5,533 bases of DNA from Oscillospiraceae bacterium (GCA_031262125.1 JAISII010000016.1:1-5533), one strand, 5' to 3'; shown: positions 1 through 4,845, counted from the first letter of the stretch. Notes: generated from the sequence alone by a model not told the origin. Numbers and translations are program-made.

Positions 1-564
1 CAAACAAAACGAAATGTAAAAAACCAAAAAACCGGCGGGCTTTCGCTGCAAAACCTTATGCTTGCGGCTGTGCTGCTTGCTGCGGGTGCTGCTTTAAAAT
101 TCACCGTGGGCAACATAATTAACTTTGGAATGAAGCCCAACTTTATAATTGCCATGTATTGCCTTATAGTGCTGCTTATTAAGCCAAAAGTATGGGAAGC
201 CGCCATTATAGGGCTGCTTGCAGGGGTTGTATGCCAGTTCTTCCCCGGCACGCCATATTTAAATTTGGCAAGCGAGCTTATAGGTGCAGTTGCAATGTGC
301 CTGCTAATCCGCATCCCGATTTCCGACAGCAAAAATATCCTTAAAAATGCTGTTAACGTAAGTGCCGCAACCTTTATAAGCACACTTATAAGCGGCTTTA
401 CGTTCTTGGGGCTTATGTACCTTGTATTTTACGCAGGCAGCCAGCAAGGCACACCTCCTACCGCTCTGGGCGTATTCTTAGGCATAATTTTAGGCACCGC
501 AACCATCAATACTATTATAGTTCAAATTCTGTATTTACCGCTTAAAGGGGTTCTAAAACGATGA
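1..564 (+). CDS. ECF transporter S component, TrpP-like (5' partial)
   Basis: Membrane-embedded substrate-binding (S) subunit of an energy-coupling-factor importer. The frame is open from base 1. The first ATG (58) lies inside the first hydrophobic helix and has no Shine-Dalgarno sequence nearby, and the preceding codons (ending KTGGLSLQNL) look like the basic N-terminus normal for S proteins, so the true start is upstream of the window. Six hydrophobic segments are visible, beginning near LMLAAVLLAAG, FIIAMYCLIVLLI, WEAAIIGLLAG, ASELIGAVAMC, AATFISTLISG and ALGVFLGIILG. The GMKPNF motif after helix 1, the FPG motif and the basic end (LPLKGVLKR) recall TrpP-type tryptophan S components; the substrate is inferred from remembered family resemblance only. 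It overlaps the next gene by 4 bases (ATGA), so translation is probably coupled. Presence of its own two ATPases and an EcfT downstream makes this a dedicated (group I) system. Another aromatic or vitamin substrate is possible. Confidence 0.8.
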   Translation, partial: QTKRNVKNQKTGGLSLQNLMLAAVLLAAGAALKFTVGNIINFGMKPNFIIAMYCLIVLLIKPKVWEAAIIGLLAGVVCQFFPGTPYLNLASELIGAVAMCLLIRIPISDSKNILKNAVNVSAATFISTLISGFTFLGLMYLVFYAGSQQGTPPTALGVFLGIILGTATINTIIVQILYLPLKGVLKR

Positions 565-1220
565 TTAAAGTCAGCGACTTCACCTTTTGTTACGACGGCT
601 CTGCCCAAAACACCCTGCAAAATGTTAATTTTAACATAAAGCCGGGCGAGTTTATAGGGCTTACGGGCAATTCGGGTTCAGGCAAAACAACACTGCTTTA
701 TGCTCTGTGCGGGGTTATCCCCCACTTTGTAAAGGGCGATTTTTACGGCAGCATTAAAATAAACGGGCTGGATACTATCGACACTCCCCCAGCCGAGCTT
801 GCACGGCACATCGGGCTTGTAATGCAAGACACCGAAAGCCTGTTTGCCACAACGGTTGTAGAGGACGAAATACGGTTCGGGCTTGAAAACTTCGGCTTTG
901 CAAACATAGAGGAGCACATTACCCAAACCTTACAGCTTTTAGAAATTGAGCATTTACGCCATGAATTTTTAAAATCGCTCTCGGGCGGGCAAAAACGCCG
1001 TGTCGCAATTGCCGCCGTGCTTGCCTTGCAGCCCCAATGCCTGCTGCTGGACGAACCCACAGGCGAGCTTGACCCGCCGGGCAAACGAATGGTGTATGAG
1101 ATTTTAACAAAGCTTAACAAAAGCGGCGTTACAATTATTGCAGCCGAAAAAAATGTGGAATTGCTGAATGAATTTTGCAAAAAAACCTTTAGTGTGGAGG
1201 ACGGCTATGTTAAAATTTGA
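561..1220 (+). CDS. ECF transporter ATPase A1, with substituted switch histidine
   Basis: First energising ATPase of the ECF importer, 219 residues, cytoplasmic, expected to pair with the next gene's product. Walker A GNSGSGKTT (36-44), Q-loop Q89 (VMQD), canonical signature LSGGQ (140-144), Walker B with catalytic Glu (LLLDEP, E165) and D-loop GELD (168-171) are all present. The H-loop is not: where family members have a His, as in EHN or THD, this protein reads AAEKN, with K197 in the His position by my alignment. At 219 residues it also lacks most of the C-terminal extension of standard EcfA proteins (about 270-290 residues). A modest ribosome site AAGGGG (545-550) lies 10 bases before the ATG, which overlaps the S-component stop. 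Its own stop lies inside the second ATPase gene. The ATPase assignment is secure; membership of the ECF system comes from context. Confidence 0.93.
   Translation: MIKVSDFTFCYDGSAQNTLQNVNFNIKPGEFIGLTGNSGSGKTTLLYALCGVIPHFVKGDFYGSIKINGLDTIDTPPAELARHIGLVMQDTESLFATTVVEDEIRFGLENFGFANIEEHITQTLQLLEIEHLRHEFLKSLSGGQKRRVAIAAVLALQPQCLLLDEPTGELDPPGKRMVYEILTKLNKSGVTIIAAEKNVELLNEFCKKTFSVEDGYVKI
1196..1200 (+). promoter_or_regulatory. Ribosome binding site fixing the start of ATPase A2
   Basis: GGAGG lies 6 bases before ATG 1207, inside the 3' end of the first ATPase gene. This selects 1207 over the in-frame ATG at 1168, which has no such site and would add 13 residues before the usual MLKFENVSFGF beginning. 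Confidence 0.85.
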
Positions 1221-1848
1221 AAATGTAAGCTTTGGGTTCGGCACCGGCAAACAACCGCTGCTTAATAACATTAACTTTGGTTTAGCAGCCGGCGAGTTCG
1301 GCGTGCTGCTGGGAGAAAACGGAGCCGGCAAATCTACTCTGCTGCGTTTGTGCAACGGGCTGTTAAAGCCGCAAAGCGGCACAATAACGGTTTGCGGCAA
1401 CAGCACAAGTGCCGAGAAAACCAGCCTTATTGCAAAAAGTGCAGGGTTTTTGTTCCAAAACCCCGACAGGCAGCTTTGCCAAAAAACCGTGCGTGAGGAA
1501 TTAGAGTTCGGCTTACGTCTGCACGGCAAAACGGATGAGCTATCTTCCGAATGTGATGAAATTTTGGAAGAGTTTGGGCTAAACCCCGACGACGACCCGT
1601 TTTCACTCAGCAGCGGTATGCGGCAATATGCGGCAATCGCCTCGGTTTTGGTGTGCCGCCCTTCGCTTTTGCTTTTAGACGAACCAACCTCTTGGCTGGA
1701 TGCCACGCAAACCAAAACATTTCTAAGCGTCGTAAAAAAACGGCAACAAAGCGGCACCGCAGTTTTAATGATAACCCACGATATTAAGCTTGCCAACCGT
1801 GCCGCCACCCGCACCTTTACCCTGCAGCAAGGGCAGCTATCGGCTTAA
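1207..1848 (+). CDS. ECF transporter ATPase A2, with divergent signature motif
   Basis: Second ATPase of the ECF importer, 213 residues. Walker A GENGAGKST (36-44), Q-loop within FLFQNPDRQ (Q84; QNPD-Q is typical of EcfA/CbiO ATPases), Walker B LLLLDEP with E159, D-loop SWLD (162-165) and switch His in ITHD (H191) are all intact. The ABC signature is altered: LSSGM (134-138) instead of LSGGQ. Like its partner it lacks the long C-terminal domain of typical EcfA proteins. The start is set by GGAGG at 1196-1200. It overlaps the first ATPase gene by 14 bases, consistent with coupled, equimolar synthesis of a heterodimer. In the heterodimer, the altered signature would face the ATP site whose switch residue is Lys in the first ATPase, leaving the other site fully consensus. 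The motifs are seen; the site assignment is inferred from general ABC dimer geometry. Confidence 0.93.
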   Translation: MLKFENVSFGFGTGKQPLLNNINFGLAAGEFGVLLGENGAGKSTLLRLCNGLLKPQSGTITVCGNSTSAEKTSLIAKSAGFLFQNPDRQLCQKTVREELEFGLRLHGKTDELSSECDEILEEFGLNPDDDPFSLSSGMRQYAAIASVLVCRPSLLLLDEPTSWLDATQTKTFLSVVKKRQQSGTAVLMITHDIKLANRAATRTFTLQQGQLSA

Positions 1849-1913
1849 AGCCGCACTACAAACAAAACTTTATTTTAATACAGCATAAAATTTACCGCAA
1901 AAAAATATTCACC

Positions 1914-1938
1914 GTTCGACTGCCTTTGGCAGTCTGAC
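1914..1938 (+). other. Hairpin in the 145-base gap between ATPase A2 and EcfT
   Basis: An inverted repeat with a perfect 7-bp core, GACTGCC (1918-1924) and GGCAGTC (1928-1934), has a TTT loop and extends outward by three more pairs past one mismatch (G1914-C1938, T1915-A1937, T1916-G1936). ATTC at 1907-1910 and GAAT at 1942-1945 form an outer matching pair. No T-run follows, so it is not a standard terminator. It could be a processing or stability element that sets the T:A ratio, or a dispersed repeat. CTGACA (1934-1939) resembles a -35 box, but no good -10 follows. Nothing else recognisable lies in 1849-1980. Confidence 0.6.
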
Positions 1939-1993
1939 AGCGAATAAAAATCGTTAATACTAAATCAATTTAACATTTAAAAGGGAGCACACA

Positions 1994-2659
1994 ATGAAAG
2001 CACTCGAATACATCCCCGGCTCTACCCTGCTGCACAAAACAAACCCCATAATAAAAATTGTTGCCGCATTTTTAATTACGGCAGTGTGTTTTATAACGAC
2101 CAACCATTTTGTTATTTTGGGCATTTTAGCACTTACCGTTTGCCTTGCGGCGTTTTGCCGCAGCGGGTTGTGGGCGTTGCGTGTGCTGCGTTCGCTGTGC
2201 ATTTTGTCGGCTTTGCTGTTTGTTGTGCAAGCCCTTTGTACGCAGCAGGGCGAGGTTTTGTTTATACTGCCGCTCGGCATAAATGTTACTTTAGGCGGAG
2301 TGCTGTTTTCGGCTTTGTTTGTGCTGCGGCTTTTGGCGTGTGCGTTGCCGCTTGCATTGGTGTTTAGAGTAACAAAAGGCATCGACCTTGCAAACGCACT
2401 GCACAAAAACCTGCACGTGCCCTATAAATTTGCTTTTGCAATAAGCAGTGCTATGCGGTTTGTGCCAGATTTTATTGACGAAATGCACGAAATTAAAGAA
2501 GCTCAAACAGCCCGTGGTGCAGAGCTTGACAGCCGCAACCCTTTTAAAAAAATACGGCTGCTTGTGCCGCTGTGCGTGCCGTTGCTGCTCTCTGGCGTAC
2601 GCAAGGCACAAAGTGCCGCAATTTCGGCAGAACTGCGAGGGGTTTCGCTAAGAAGTTAG
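1994..2659 (+). CDS. ecfT: ECF transporter transmembrane coupling protein EcfT
   Basis: Integral membrane T component (221 residues) that holds the two ATPases and the S protein together and transmits ATP-driven movement. The N-terminus carries LHKTNPIIKI (13-22), equivalent to the conserved HKLDP/NP start of EcfT. Hydrophobic segments lie around 20-55, 63-82, 88-125 and 187-200. The cytosolic coupling helices end in the two expected three-residue motifs: ARG (173-175) within EAQTARGAELDSRNP, and LRG (214-216) within SAELRGV, where Leu replaces the more usual Ala of the second Ala-Arg-Gly motif. The start is supported by AGGGAG (1982-1987), 6 bases before the ATG. It lies 145 bases after the second ATPase gene with no visible terminator between, so it is probably in the same transcript, with an intrinsic terminator just downstream. 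Confidence 0.92.
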   Translation: MKALEYIPGSTLLHKTNPIIKIVAAFLITAVCFITTNHFVILGILALTVCLAAFCRSGLWALRVLRSLCILSALLFVVQALCTQQGEVLFILPLGINVTLGGVLFSALFVLRLLACALPLALVFRVTKGIDLANALHKNLHVPYKFAFAISSAMRFVPDFIDEMHEIKEAQTARGAELDSRNPFKKIRLLVPLCVPLLLSGVRKAQSAAISAELRGVSLRS

Positions 2660-2664
2660 CAAAA

Positions 2665-2692
2665 TTCTTGCTTCTTGCTTCTTGCTACTTGC
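2665..2692 (+). repeat. Four-copy 7-bp tandem repeat
   Basis: Three perfect TTCTTGC units (2665-2671, 2672-2678, 2679-2685) are followed by one with a single change, TACTTGC (2686-2692). The array lies between the EcfT stop and its terminator, so it is in the 3' untranslated part of the transcript. It is a candidate slippage-prone microsatellite; no function is visible. Confidence 0.9.
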
Positions 2693-2695
2693 AGC

Positions 2696-2731
2696 AAACC
2701 CGCTTTGGTGTTAAAACCAAGGCGGGTTTTT
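2696..2731 (+). terminator. Intrinsic terminator of the ECF operon
   Basis: A 14-bp stem with one G-T pair (2696-2709 with 2716-2729) starts AAACCCGC and ends GCGGGTTT, with a 6-base loop GTTAAA. The T-run begins in the stem and continues to 2731. Confidence 0.93.
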
Positions 2732-3016
2732 GCTATATTTGAGGTAAAAAGGAGTAAGTCGGAAAATTATATAAATTTATATTACTATAATCAATACTTA
2801 ACATTAAGCAAATAAGTTGCAAAAAATTTTACTTTTTTTCCAGAATTTTTGCGAATATTTTTAAAGCAAGTGTAATATACTTAATAACTGTACCATTAAA
2901 AGGCAAAAATTGCAACACCAAAAGCAATAAAAGAGCAAATTTTAACATAAATTTTATCATTTTTGCCTCTTTTTGTAAAAAATATGTGAAAACTTATAAA
3001 AATTTTTAAAAAACTA
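2732..3016. other. AT-rich spacer without genes; weak small-RNA signature
   Basis: No coding frame with a start and ribosome site is seen here. A possible plus-strand promoter is TTGCGA (2849-2854), an 18-base spacer, then TAATAT (2873-2878). Downstream, GGCAAAAAT (2902-2910) pairs perfectly with ATTTTTGCC (2959-2967) and is followed by TCTTTTT (2968-2974), a terminator-like arrangement with a large loop. Together these could delimit a short RNA of about 90 bases, but AT-rich DNA yields such patterns easily. A 12-base direct repeat CAAAAATTGCAA occurs at 2904-2915 and again at 3091-3102 in the next gene's leader. Confidence 0.3.
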
Positions 3017-3045
3017 ATGACTTTTTAGATAGTGTGTGATATAAT
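3017..3045 (+). promoter_or_regulatory. Sigma-A-type promoter of the cytidylate-kinase-like gene
   Basis: -35 ATGACT (3017-3022, 4 of 6 matches to TTGACA), a 17-base spacer and a perfect -10 TATAAT (3040-3045) preceded by TG one base upstream (3037-3038), making an extended -10. Transcription would start near 3052, giving a leader of about 77 bases. Confidence 0.8.
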
Positions 3046-3059
3046 GTAGTTGAATAAAA

Positions 3060-3106
3060 AGGTTAGCTGTTTTTACAGTGGTTTAGACCACAAAAATTGC
3101 AAACCT
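3060..3106 (+). promoter_or_regulatory. Long imperfect hairpin in the 5' leader
   Basis: AGGTT (3060-3064) pairs with AACCT (3102-3106), GC (3066-3067) with GC (3099-3100), TTTTT (3070-3074) with AAAAA (3092-3096), and GTGGT (3078-3082) with ACCAC (3087-3091). The apical loop is TTAG and a 3-base bulge ACA lies at 3075-3077. The structure takes up most of the leader and ends about 10 bases before the ribosome site (GCGAGGG, 3116-3122). No T-run follows. It could regulate translation or mRNA stability; I do not recognise a known riboswitch class. Confidence 0.6.
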
Positions 3107-3128
3107 TTAAGTAAAGCGAGGGTTTTAA

Positions 3129-3755
3129 ATGAGTTCAAAATCTTGTATCACCATTGGCAGGCAATTTGGCAGCGGCGGGCGAGAAATCGGCAAACTGCTG
3201 GCGGAGAAACTCAATTTTCCCTTTTATGACCGGGCGTTAATCTCACTTGCAGCTAAAGAAAGCGGGATGGACCCTGAGCTGTTCGCAGAGGTTGACGAAA
3301 CGGCAGCAAACAGTTTGCTTTACTCTTTAAGCATGGGGCTGTACAGCTTTGGCAACGGGTTCTCGGCTATGGGTGATTTGCCGGTTAACGATAGGCTGTA
3401 CCTTTTGCAGCACAAAATAATTAAAAAAATTGCAGATGAAGGTCCGTGCGTTATTGTAGGGCGGTGCGGCGATTATATTTTAAGAGAAAAGCCCGAGTTA
3501 ATAAGCGTGTTTATCCACGCAAATATAAATTTCCGAACGCAAAGGGCAATAGAAATCCACAATATCGACAAAGCCCGTGCAGAGCAAATTGTTACCAAGA
3601 CAGATAAACGCAGAGCAAACTATTACAGTTTTTATTCGGGTCAGCGTTGGGGGCTGGCAGAGCAGTACGATTTATGTATCGACAGCAGCAAGTTAACCAT
3701 TCCTCAGGCAGTTGACGTTATTTATGAGTATGTAAATATTCGTAATAAAAAATAA
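3129..3755 (+). CDS. Cytidylate-kinase-like family protein
   Basis: A 208-residue P-loop protein of the cytidylate-kinase-like group (Pfam Cytidylate_kin2 type), not the canonical CMP kinase Cmk. The nucleotide-binding loop is the family variant GRQFGSGGREIG (10-21), near the N-terminus after a short strand CITI. It is followed by NFPFYDRALI (29-38), the core strand and turn VIVGRCGDYIL (108-118), the basic lid-like stretch TDKRRANYYSFYSGQRWG (158-175) and the late strand YDLCIDSS (180-187). The Lys-Arg-Arg in the lid and the missing Lys of a classic GxxxxGKS/T loop are normal for this group as I know it. The in vivo substrate is generally unknown; nucleoside monophosphate phosphorylation is inferred from fold. 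The start is set by GCGAGGG (3116-3122), 6 bases before the ATG. It has its own promoter and a structured leader. No terminator is visible before the following small ORF, so the two may be cotranscribed. Confidence 0.88.
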   Translation: MSSKSCITIGRQFGSGGREIGKLLAEKLNFPFYDRALISLAAKESGMDPELFAEVDETAANSLLYSLSMGLYSFGNGFSAMGDLPVNDRLYLLQHKIIKKIADEGPCVIVGRCGDYILREKPELISVFIHANINFRTQRAIEIHNIDKARAEQIVTKTDKRRANYYSFYSGQRWGLAEQYDLCIDSSKLTIPQAVDVIYEYVNIRNKK

Positions 3756-3791
3756 AACAATGTCAAAATCACTTCTCCCGAATAAACTGTT

Positions 3792-3836
3792 TATAATTAT
3801 ACTTACGCAATTTTCTTGTGCGGGCTGCCCGGCAAG
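3792..3836 (+). promoter_or_regulatory. Possible promoter -10 and leader hairpin before the small ORF
   Basis: A perfect TATAAT (3792-3797) is followed directly by TATACT (3798-3803), but no convincing -35 lies upstream. A GC-rich hairpin follows at 3815-3836: CTTGT-CGGG pairs with CCCG-GCAAG across a CTG loop, with one bulged G and one G-T pair. No T-run follows it, so it does not look like a terminator for the kinase-like gene. Confidence 0.35.
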
Positions 3837-3880
3837 CAAGCGGAATGTAAAAAAGGTTTTTGAAGGGAGGGTTTTAAAAA

Positions 3881-3982
3881 ATGCCGCATTTTGGTTTTAA
3901 TATGTTTGCGTATGAGGGCATTCAGGGCGATACCGATGATTTCATCTTTTGGGGTGAAGAATGGCACGAAAGCGAACGGTAG
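3881..3982 (+). CDS. Small acidic, aromatic 33-residue protein (hypothetical)
   Basis: I do not recognise this protein. The 33-codon frame has an excellent ribosome site, AAGGGAGGG (3863-3871), 9 bases before ATG 3881. It begins MPHFGFNMFAYEG and ends DFIFWGEEWHESER, then TAG. It has three Asp and five Glu against a single Arg, and eight aromatic residues (F4, F6, F9, Y11, F21, F23, W24, W28) plus two His. There is no hydrophobic run long enough for a membrane helix or signal peptide. A strong terminator lies 30 bases downstream, so it is the last gene of a transcript that starts at either the kinase-like promoter or the TATAAT at 3792. It could be a genuine small protein, or an unrelated open frame behind a chance purine run. 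The match of start, site, spacing and terminator favours the former. Confidence 0.6.
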   Translation: MPHFGFNMFAYEGIQGDTDDFIFWGEEWHESER

Positions 3983-4011
3983 CCTTTTGCCAAACAAAAA
4001 AACAAAATTTT

Positions 4012-4047
4012 AAAATCCGCAGTTTTAAAACGCTGCGGATTTTTTTT
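4012..4047 (+). terminator. Intrinsic terminator, probably bidirectional
   Basis: An 11-bp perfect stem, AAAATCCGCAG (4012-4022) with CTGCGGATTTT (4033-4043), has a 10-base loop and T's running 4040-4047. On the minus strand the stem is followed by TTTTAAAATTTTG and then seven T's, so it can also end the hicAB transcript, whose last gene stops at 4069. Confidence 0.92.
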
Positions 4048-4068
4048 ATTGCAATATTCTGTAAAATT

Positions 4069-4467
4069 TTAACGGTCTGCAATATGCAATTCTTGTTTTA
4101 AAGCACGCTGCAACAATGCCGATACGTTAATTCCGCTTTGTTCTGCTTTATAGTCAAGCCACGAAGGCAAGGTAACATTGCGGCGGACTGTTCGTGCATC
4201 GTTTTTGCGGCGATATTCCGAAAAATCAACATCCACAAGGGTTACAACATCGTCGGGGGCTTCTTTTTCTACATTTTCAATTGCCGAAGGTTGCGGCAAA
4301 GCTTTCTTTTTGTCTTGATAATCAATCCCCATTAAGCCAATACAATCCCGTGCCATTTCAATAGCTTCGGCGTAGTTTTTGCCTTGGGTATTGCAATCAA
4401 AATCGGGAACATAAACTACTATATATTTTTTTCCTTTACTCATAACAATCGGGTACGCATTTTTCAT
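4069..4467 (-). CDS. hicB: HicB-family antitoxin
   Basis: Antitoxin of a HicAB module, 132 residues from the chosen start. The N-terminal part (about 4-50: YPIVMSKGKKYIVVYVPDFD, then the GKNYAEAIEMARDCIGL helix) is the partial RNase-H-like fold that binds and blocks the toxin. A charged linker follows (about 51-92). The C-terminal part (about 94-127: RRNVTLPSWLDYKAEQSGIN, then SALLQRALKQEL) is a ribbon-helix-helix DNA-binding domain, so the protein should repress its own operon. The start at 4467 is chosen because GGAGG (4476-4480) lies 8 bases upstream; a longer frame from a TTG at 4482 would overlap that site. It follows hicA by 34 bases on the same strand. The inverted repeat in the hicAB promoter is the likely target. 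Confidence 0.9.
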   Translation of the reverse strand: MKNAYPIVMSKGKKYIVVYVPDFDCNTQGKNYAEAIEMARDCIGLMGIDYQDKKKALPQPSAIENVEKEAPDDVVTLVDVDFSEYRRKNDARTVRRNVTLPSWLDYKAEQSGINVSALLQRALKQELHIADR

Positions 4468-4475
4468 ATCGGTTT

Positions 4476-4480
4476 CCTCC
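4476..4480 (-). promoter_or_regulatory. Ribosome binding site fixing the hicB start
   Basis: GGAGG on the minus strand lies 8 bases before the ATG at 4467. The alternative TTG at 4482 overlaps this site and is therefore unlikely to be the start. The strong separate site fits the need for antitoxin excess over toxin. Confidence 0.85.
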
Positions 4481-4501
4481 AAAAAATCTTATCTTAATAC
4501 T

Positions 4502-4675
4502 TCATTTAAGCCCACGTCGTCTGATAATAGCTTTTGCAAGCCTTTCGTCTGTTTCTTTATGTCTTACAACAGGTTCGGTTTGGTCGCCTTTGGTGTAAAT
4601 ATCGTGGTTTGCACCATGCCGCTCAAACCTCCAACCGTTCTTTTCCAATAGCTTTATGAGGTCTTTAGTTTTCAT
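4502..4675 (-). CDS. hicA: HicA-family mRNA interferase toxin
   Basis: A 57-residue toxin with a double-stranded-RNA-binding-like fold that cleaves mRNA when free of HicB. It shows the whole family pattern: KTKDLIKLLEKNGW (2-15), then FERHGANHDIYTKG (17-30) containing the catalytic His (H24 in NHDIY), then VVRHKETDERLAKAIIRRRG (36-55), matching the usual P-RH-E--G-L--I-K--G ending, with Asp-Glu-Arg in place of the common Gly. The start at 4675 follows AGGAGGG (4682-4688, 6-base gap). An upstream in-frame start at 4705 would lie inside the promoter, within the -10 and operator region, and is rejected. It is first in the operon, with hicB second, the common gene order. The length is normal for HicA, and nothing suggests inactivation. 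Confidence 0.94.
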   Translation of the reverse strand: MKTKDLIKLLEKNGWRFERHGANHDIYTKGDQTEPVVRHKETDERLAKAIIRRRGLK

Positions 4676-4681
4676 ATCTTG

Positions 4682-4688
4682 CCCTCCT
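4682..4688 (-). promoter_or_regulatory. Ribosome binding site fixing the hicA start
   Basis: AGGAGGG on the minus strand lies 6 bases before ATG 4675. It excludes the longer in-frame start at 4705, which falls within the promoter. Confidence 0.85.
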
Positions 4689-4696
4689 GCCTTTAT

Positions 4697-4725
4697 ATTA
4701 TACACACTAAATGTGTATTTGTAAA
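4697..4725 (-). promoter_or_regulatory. hicAB promoter
   Basis: On the minus strand: -35 TTTACA (4725-4720, 5 of 6 matches), a 17-base spacer and a perfect -10 TATAAT (4702-4697). Transcription should begin near 4690, leaving a leader of only about 15 bases before hicA. Confidence 0.9.
4700..4718. promoter_or_regulatory. Probable HicB operator (inverted repeat)
   Basis: A perfect inverted repeat, ATACACA (4700-4706), 5-base spacer CTAAA, TGTGTAT (4712-4718), occupies the spacer between the -35 and -10 boxes of hicAB and overlaps half of the -10. This position and symmetry suit a dimeric ribbon-helix-helix repressor such as HicB blocking RNA polymerase. The role is inferred; the symmetry is seen. 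Confidence 0.8.
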
Positions 4726-4772
4726 GCGTTTCATTAAAATCTCTTTAAAAACTTTGTTTTTGCGGTTATATA

Positions 4773-4801
4773 TTGCAATTCTTCACAAAAAATGTTATAA
4801 T
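4773..4801 (+). promoter_or_regulatory. Plus-strand extended -10 promoter with no gene downstream
   Basis: -35 TTGCAA (4773-4778, 4 of 6), a 17-base spacer, and a perfect TATAAT (4796-4801) with the TGn extension (TGT at 4793-4795). It diverges from the hicAB promoter. The only ATG just downstream (4820) gives a seven-codon frame, so the transcript would be noncoding. Confidence 0.5.
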
Positions 4802-4845
4802 GCTGATACTTTACAAAATATGCCAATTTTTTTGCTTAACTAAAC

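Noticed and set aside
58..60. ATG at 58 as the start of the S component
   Set aside because: It has no ribosome site, sits inside the first membrane helix, and the frame is open upstream to the window edge.
743..1180. 145-codon minus-strand frame opposite the first ATPase gene
   Set aside because: Antisense shadow of a clearly coding ABC ATPase; low-complexity Ser-rich translation and no supporting signals.
1104..1814. Long open frame (236 codons) on the minus strand opposite the second ATPase gene
   Set aside because: It mirrors the codon pattern of the ATPase, which has all family motifs. The translated product is Ser/Pro/Cys-rich with no recognisable domain, and no ribosome site is seen.
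1960..2611. Several open frames in other frames and on the minus strand over ecfT
   Set aside because: They overlap a well-supported EcfT with ribosome site and motifs; their translations are rich in Cys, His, Lys and Gln and lack any family resemblance.
2748..2756. AAAAGGAG-like ribosome site after the ECF terminator
   Set aside because: No start codon at suitable distance opens a frame of any length.
2769..2782. Perfect 14-bp palindrome ATATAAATTTATAT
   Set aside because: Made only of A and T in a very AT-rich spacer, with no promoter geometry around it; chance is a sufficient explanation.
3803..3997. 64-codon minus-strand frame opposite the small ORF
   Set aside because: No ribosome site before its start; it lies between the terminator and the leader hairpin on the strand opposite a frame with excellent signals.
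4138..4335. 65-codon plus-strand frame opposite hicB
   Set aside because: Shadow of hicB, with no ribosome site.
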